DNA from: Mesostigma viride
Taxonomy: Eukaryota; Streptophyta; Mesostigmatophyceae; Mesostigmatales; Mesostigmataceae
DNA length: 64,000 nt
NCBI GenBank assembly: GCA_009746045.1
Contig: RPFO01000406.1
Coordinates: 3,560,701 to 3,624,700, forward strand
Direction: 5' to 3'
Positions 58,201 through 64,000 of the stretch are shown in pieces. Position numbers and translations under genes: made by a program. The stretch's first letter is position 1. The number at the start of each line of letters is the position of its first letter. A model generated the notes under the pieces. That model worked only from the letters and a program-made list of their open reading frames with translations, was not told the DNA's origin and made no database searches.

Positions 58201-60818
58201 TCGGGCTTCGGGCTTCGGGCTTCGGGCTTCGGGCTTCGGGCTTCGGGCTTCGGGCTTAGGGCTTAGGGCTTAGGGCTTAGGGCTTAGGGCTTAGGGCTTA
58301 GGGCTTAGGGCTTAGGGCTTAGGGCTTAGGGCGGAGGGCGGAGGGCGGAGGGCGGAGGGCGGAGGGCTTAGGGCTTAGGGCTTTAGGCTGAGGGCGGAGG
58401 GCTTAGGGCTATTAACTGGCTAACTTAGCGCTTAGAGGTTAGGGTCTAGGGCTTAGGGCTTAGGGCTTCGGGCTTCGGGCTTACGGCTTAGGGCTTTGGG
58501 CTTCAGGTTGAGGGCTTAGTAGGGCTTAGGGCTCAGTAGGGCTACAGGTTGAGGGCTTAGTAGGGCTTAGGGCTCAGTAGGGCTAAGGGCTTAGGGCTTA
58601 CATAGGGCTTAGGGCTTAGTTCTGGCTTCGGGCTTCTGGCTTCGGGCTTAGGGGTGAGGGCTTAGGGCTCAGGGATTTGGGATTTGGGATTTGGGATTTG
58701 GGATTTGGGATTTGGGCTTTGGGCTTTAGGATTTGGGATTTGGGATTTGGGCTTTGGGCTTTGGGCTTTGGGATTTGGGATTTGGGATTTGGGATTTGGG
58801 ATTTGGGATTTGGGATTTGGGATTTGGGATTTGGGATTTGGGATTTGGGATTTGGGATTTGGGATTTGGGATTTGGGATTTGGGATTTGGGATTTGGGAT
58901 TTGGGATTTGGGATTTGGGATTTGGGATTTGGGATTTGGGATTTGGGATTTGGGATTTGGGATTTGGGATTTGGGATTTGGGATTTGGGATTCGGGATTC
59001 GGGATTCGGGATTCGGGATTCGGGATTCGGGATTCGGGATTCGGGATTCGGGATTCGGGATTCGGGATTCGGGATTCGGGATTCGGGATTCGGGATTCGG
59101 GATTCGGGATTCGGGATTCGGGATTGGGGATTGGGGATTGGGGATTGGGGATTGGGGATTGGGGATTTGGGATTTGGGATTTGGGATTTGGGATTTGGGA
59201 TTTGGGATTTGGGATTCGGGATTTGGGATTCGGGATTCGGGATTCGGGATTCGGGATTCGGGATTCGGGATTCGGGATTCGGGATTCGGGATTCGGGATT
59301 CGGGATTCGGGATTCGGGATTCGGGATTCGGGGTTCGGGGTTCGGGGTTCGGGGTTCGGGGTTCGGGGTTCGGGGTTCGGGGTTCGGGGTTCGGGGTTCG
59401 GGGTTCGGGGTTCGGGGTTCGGGGTTCGGGGTTCGGGGTTCGGGGTTCGGGGTTCGGGGTTCGGGGTTCGGGGTTCGGGGTTCGGGGTTCGGGGTTCGGG
59501 GTTCGGGGTTCGGGGTTCGGGGTTCGGGGTTCGGGGTTCGGGGTTCGGGGTTCGGGGTTCGGGGTTCGGGGTTCGGGGTTCGGGGTTCGGGGTTCGGGGT
59601 TCGGGGTTCGGGGTTCGGGGTTCGGGGTTCGGGGTTCGGGGTTCGGGGTTCGGGGTTCGGGGTTCGGGGTTCGGGGTTCGGGGTTCGGGGTTCGGGGTTC
59701 GGGGTTCGGGGTTCGGGGTTCGGGGTTCGGGGTTCGGGGTTCGGGGTTCGGGGTTCGGGGTTCGGGGTTCGGGGTTCGGGGTTCGGGGTTCGGGGTTCGG
59801 GGTTCGGGGTTCGGGGTTCGGGGTACGGGGTTCGGGGTTCGGGGTTCGGGGTTCGGGGTTCGGGGTTCGGGGTTCGGGGTTCGGGGTTCGGGGTTCGGGG
59901 TTCGGGGTTCGGGGTTCGGGGTTCGGGGTTCGGGGTTCGGGGTTCGGGGTTCGGGGTTCGGGGTTCGGGGTTCGGGGTTCGGGGTTCGGGGTTCGGGGTT
60001 CGGGGTTCGGGGTTCGGGGTTCGGGGTTCGGGGTTCGGGGTTCGGGGTTCGGGGTTCGGGGTTCGGGGTTCGGGGTTCGGGGTTCGGGGTTCGGGGTTCG
60101 GGGGTCGGGGTCGGGGTTCGGGGTTCGGGGTTCGGGCTTCGGGCTTCGGGCTTCGGGCTTCGGGCTTCGGGCTTCGGGCTTCGGGCTTCGGGCTTCGGGC
60201 TTCGGGCTTCGGGCTTCGGGCTTCGGGCTTCGGGCTTCGGGCTTCGGGCTTCGGGCTTCGGGCTTCGGGCTTCGGGCTTCGGGCTTCGGGCTTCGGGCTT
60301 CGGGCTTCGGGCTTCGGGCTTCGGGCTTCGGGCTTCGGGCTTCGGGCTTCGGGCTTCGGGCTTCGGGCTTCGGGCTTCGGGCTTCGGGCTTCGGGCTTCG
60401 GGCTTCGGGCTTCGGGCTTCGGGCTTCGGGCTTCGGGCTTCGGGCTTCGGGCTTCGGGCTTCGGGCTTCGGGCTTCGGGCTTCGGGCTTCGGGCTTCGGG
60501 CTTCGGGCTTCGGGCTTCGGGCTTCGGGCTTCGGGCTTCGGGCTTCGGGCTTCGGGCTTCGGGCTTCGGGCTTCGGGCTTCGGGCTTCGGGCTTAGGGCT
60601 TAGGGCTTAGGGCTTAGGGCTTAGGGCTTAGGGCTTAGGGCTTAGGGCTTAGGGCTTAGGGCTTAGGGCTTAGGGCTTAGGGCTTAGGGCTTAGGGCTTA
60701 GGGCTTAGGGCTTAGGGCTTAGGGCTTAGGGCTTAGGGCTTCGGGCTTCGGGCTTCGGGCTTCGGGCTTCGGGCTTAGCGCTTAGCGCTTAGGGCTTAGG
60801 GCTCAGAGCTTAGGGTGT
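55212..60818 (+). repeat. Heptamer array 4 (longest, internally duplicated)
   Basis: Starts like array 2. Two consecutive supersegments of about 2.0-2.2 kb (about 56375-58385 and 58386-60600) each run from a 'taactggctaacttagcgc' island through ordered blocks: GGGATTT, GGGATTC, GGGATTG, GGGATTT, GGGATTC, GGGGTTC, GGGCTTC, GGGCTTA. GGGGTTC blocks span about 57385-57944 and 59330-60133. Very few off-pattern bases (for example near 59823 and 60103). Confidence 0.95.
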
Positions 60819-61495
60819 AGGGTTTAGCAAAGTCTGCGTGTGATGGTCATGGCCTGTATTGACCAAATTTATGCCACTGACAAGTTTATGGCCGTCCCTT
60901 GCTCTTGCAAAAGCCCGCTGAAAAGATGCCATGACAACTTTATTCTGACGACTCTATGAACGTGCCTTATGTATACATGACCGGTGCTTGCAGGAGTGAG
61001 GACCGTCAGCGTGTGGTCAAAGCGGACAAAGCGAACAACAGCAAACGTTGGCACTGGTGGAGCTGGCGGTAAAGTGACAAATTTGTTGTGAATAATGTGT
61101 AATTGTATACCAAGTAGGGAGCTCATGAAAGTAAGGAATAGAGAGGTTTACGTAAATAATAACGAACCATTTCTGGCCTTCCCTGGCTTTAAGGCTGCAC
61201 GCAAGCTACCTTTCAAAATATGGCGCAAGTATGGAACGCAGTTCATTCGTCCGGAGGAATGCTGCCCGTCAACAGCCCCCGTTCAGAAATTTCCGTCGAA
61301 CTTTACTTGAGATTTGGAAATCTGAACGTGCGGTTGGAGTTTCGAGGGGAAGCCCCAGTTCCCCAAGTACTGTAATCCACCAATGACGCACCTCGAACAC
61401 TTGCCCGCTAAAACCTAAGCAGCCGCTCCGGCTGGCCGCATAAACGAAACAAGATGCCGCAGTATCGACACCAGCACCTAACCTGAAGTCTCTGA
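60819..61495 (+). repeat. Module P, copy 4 (P' variant)
   Basis: Pairs with copy 2 (50586) by private variants. Confidence 0.9.
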
Positions 61496-64000
61496 TTAAT
61501 ATATATGTATACTAGATCTTGAAATCTATCAATGCAGAGCCATACAGCAGGGAATACCTTTCTTTGACAGAAATGACAAGAAAACACACAAAATTCTCCA
61601 AGTGTCATGCAACACCCCTGGTGTATATAGCTCCTCATCGGCTAACTGGCCAGTGCCGCGGTACTCGGGTGTTACGGGCCTGCCATGTGGCAGCTGCATG
61701 CCATCTACCTCCGTGAGCTTGAGGACAAACATCAACCTGAGCAGCTGGTGATCTTTGGGAGGACATCCACAGGCTCTCCACGGTTGGCAACTATCGACTC
61801 ATGCCCACAGGCAACAAAGCCAAGAGTCCATGCCTTAGCCATCTCAACTTGGGGCTTTCCTCTCAACTTGGGGCATCATCTCCACTACCTTGCGCCAAGG
61901 TACTGTCAGCCGACTCGTTCCACGGAACTGATACGTCTGCACCCCCAACAGACGTGGGTCAGACGTAGTTGGGATGATCAGCAATTGGTTGCTTAGTGTC
62001 ATGTCCCCCTATAATCTGACCCCTCACAGCCCTCACAGTCACACTAAGACCTAGAGGGAGTACTTAGCTCGATATATCTGTAGGGGGAAACTGCCCTTCC
62101 CATCTAGTGCCAACTCTTCAGAGGTTATCCTCACCCCTGCAGGCATGCAGGCATAAGAAATTCTGTCCCGATATGGCAGGCCCGGAGGCCCCTGAGAACC
62201 CTCTACCACACTGAACGTGGTGGGCACCCCCAGAATAGGCACATTCACTTCCCCTCGGATCTTCGTGGACACATTCCCCGAGATGTCAGACACAGCTGGG
62301 CAACCAAGGGATGACATCTGCAAGCCTAGCTGTAGCATCTTCTACCCTGAGAATAGACACCTGAGAATTGGTATCCACCTCTGATGTTGGTGCCCATCAT
62401 GAGCCCCGCCCCGTGAGCTACCTTAGGAGGAGATAGTTTGGGATCACGCTTGCTGCTAGCTCATCAGTGCTTGGATGACGTCCGCCATCAGTGGCCCCCT
62501 GGGCTGTGGTGCAGCCCTGGCGCCTGCTGGCCTTGCGACAGTTGCTGCAGCAGACTCCTGCTTCACTTACTCCATCCAGGACAGACCATCATCCAAGGCA
62601 TGGAAGGTTAGCTCCTGCTGCCTGGCTCCCATCCAGTTCCTCCCCTTCCCAGGGTGGATCAGGGCCGTCTACAGGACAGACTGAATTTGGCCTTCTTTAG
62701 TTGACGTGAGCCCAGGACAACCTATACACGTGCCTTGGAACCTTTTCCAAAGCCACCAGACAAGAATGGTTAGCCTCATCATCCACGTAGGTTACCAGCC
62801 CATCCTGCCACCTCCCCTGCTTGCCTGATCTTGACAGTTCCTTCCACATCCTGACCCTCCGTCCCACCTGTGGCCTCGGCATCTAACAGCCCTTGTCCTT
62901 CCGCCTTAGCCAGGCAAACACCCTGTCTACCTTCCAGTTACGCATGCATTCACTGTTTCCAAAGAAAGACAACATCCCAAACTGCAATATGCCAGGGGAG
63001 AGATGGCCACACCATCATAGCAGTAGTTTACCCTGTTATATGTGTTCATTGAGAATGATAAATTACGGAGGTGAGATTGGCATGCAACACAAGGAAAACC
63101 CTGAAAAGAAGAATATATGTATATGTACCACCACACTAGGTGTGACTGTGATGTCAGCACACGTCAGGCAGACTGAAGCACGTTTAAAATGTTTGTTGGA
63201 CAACCAGTCGCGCTCTGCGATTCTTCATTTTGCGGAAGCTACAAAGTGTAAGAGGTGGTGACCACCGCAAATGGTTTCTGTTTAGGCTTTCCTATATCCT
63301 TGGGGGTAAAAACAAGTGTTTTGTGGAAAAGTCTTGAGTTCATGCATCAAATAGTCTTGTTCTGGACTCTGGCACCAAATTTTTCTAAATTTAAATTAGG
63401 CGCGCCAGATAGATAGACCTAGTACCTTGTACCTGGCCACGTGCTAGTGATCCTCTGAATAATGAGCTGTGCTGTGTGAATCCGTTTCTGGCCTTGCTTT
63501 GCTTTGCTTGCATAACCACAAAACATCAAATTTATGACAATATGCGTGCTGACTCAAGTCATGCACTATAGACTATAATCGCCAAACTTCAGTCGATCTA
63601 AAACATCAAATGGTGATGGATTTTCATGGTTCATGATCCAATCAACCCACTGTCCGTCACGGATTTCAGGAATTTGTTGGCTGCTAGCCCAGTTCCTCAC
63701 GCTTTTGTGTCCTTTGGTCCCGTAGCCTGGCCGAAATTTCTTTGATAGGGAAGCGTAATCTCCAGAGACCAAGTCCGGTACTTGCCAGTTTTTGCTACTT
63801 TAAAGGGCTTGGGTACCGCATGCAGCCCCGTGCGCAATTACCGGGACGATTCCTGCAGTTTTGGCTAGAGTTTTTTCGTCAAACATGCTTTGTGCCAAAA
63901 GACTTATAGCCAGAACTTGAAGCAGGCACGGTTGCTTGGCACAAGGGCGCTCAGCTGGCAGCCCTTTCAATCCCTTCTAGCAAGCATTCGTGATGAAGGA
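61496..64000 (+). repeat. Module Q, copy 4, cut by window end
   Basis: Full colinearity with copy 1 to the end of the window; retropepsin-like fragment at 62051-62381 (minus). The macrosatellite therefore continues beyond 64 kb. Confidence 0.9.

Noticed and set aside
56668-60610. Open frames of 525-639 codons ([14 protein letters not shown])
   Set aside because: Same artefact of the heptamer array; start and stop coincide with block borders.

Overview
This is a eukaryotic nuclear window, very rich in repeats, with one recognisable host-type gene. Two things argue for a eukaryote, probably a green alga: split genes with GT-AG introns of matching phase, and a collection of retrotransposons. 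The retrotransposons are tyrosine-recombinase (YR) elements of the PAT/Kangaroo type, Copia-like elements with an initiator-tRNA-type primer site, and a gag with a CCHC zinc knuckle. The 7-bp G-rich arrays are one base away from the plant/algal telomere repeat TTTAGGG. The species cannot be named from this; a chlorophyte or prasinophyte is an inference.

Layout. 1-5.4 kb: minus-strand decayed YR retroelements (ORF1-like, terminal A/B repeats, YR, RNase H, RT), with a Copia-type LTR nested in one of them. 5.7-6.4 kb: minus-strand gag remnant. 9.37-34.9 kb: a plus-strand gene for a polytopic membrane protein resembling the algal TRP-like family. I can join four exons in consistent phase across introns of 0.88, 14.9 and 8.2 kb; the two large introns are packed with transposons. 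Intron 2 holds a second, more complete YR retroelement (about 12.9-17.0 kb). It also holds a mosaic family of 'H' and 'D' blocks with CCCA microsatellites (17.9-24.2 kb), a hAT-like element with exact 8-bp target duplication (20726-22179), and two remnants of a nuclease-like retroelement domain. Intron 3 holds a third nuclease-like fragment and a Copia element whose LTR is split by a PAT-like non-autonomous element and a foldback element. 35.2-37.2 kb: a very young non-autonomous element with textbook split direct repeats (A1-internal-B1-A2-B2).

39.2-64 kb: a macrosatellite. A module Q of about 2.7 kb (with a dead retropepsin-like fragment), a heptamer array, and a module P of about 0.68 kb (plus an inserted module R) recur in a dimeric higher-order pattern that runs off the right edge. 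The four heptamer arrays total roughly 11 kb. They have an invariant GGG every 7 bp on the plus strand and large homogeneous blocks, and several neighbouring blocks differ by one base. The very long reading frames of 400-639 codons there are a by-product of the 7-bp period, not genes.

Most notable points: the ordered heptamer arrays; an NPGP (2A-like) motif between RNase H and recombinase that is conserved in two diverged YR copies despite silent changes; the intact split-repeat element at 35162-37245; and the host gene stretched by transposon-filled introns. All reading was by eye; family assignments rest on motif recognition without database search.
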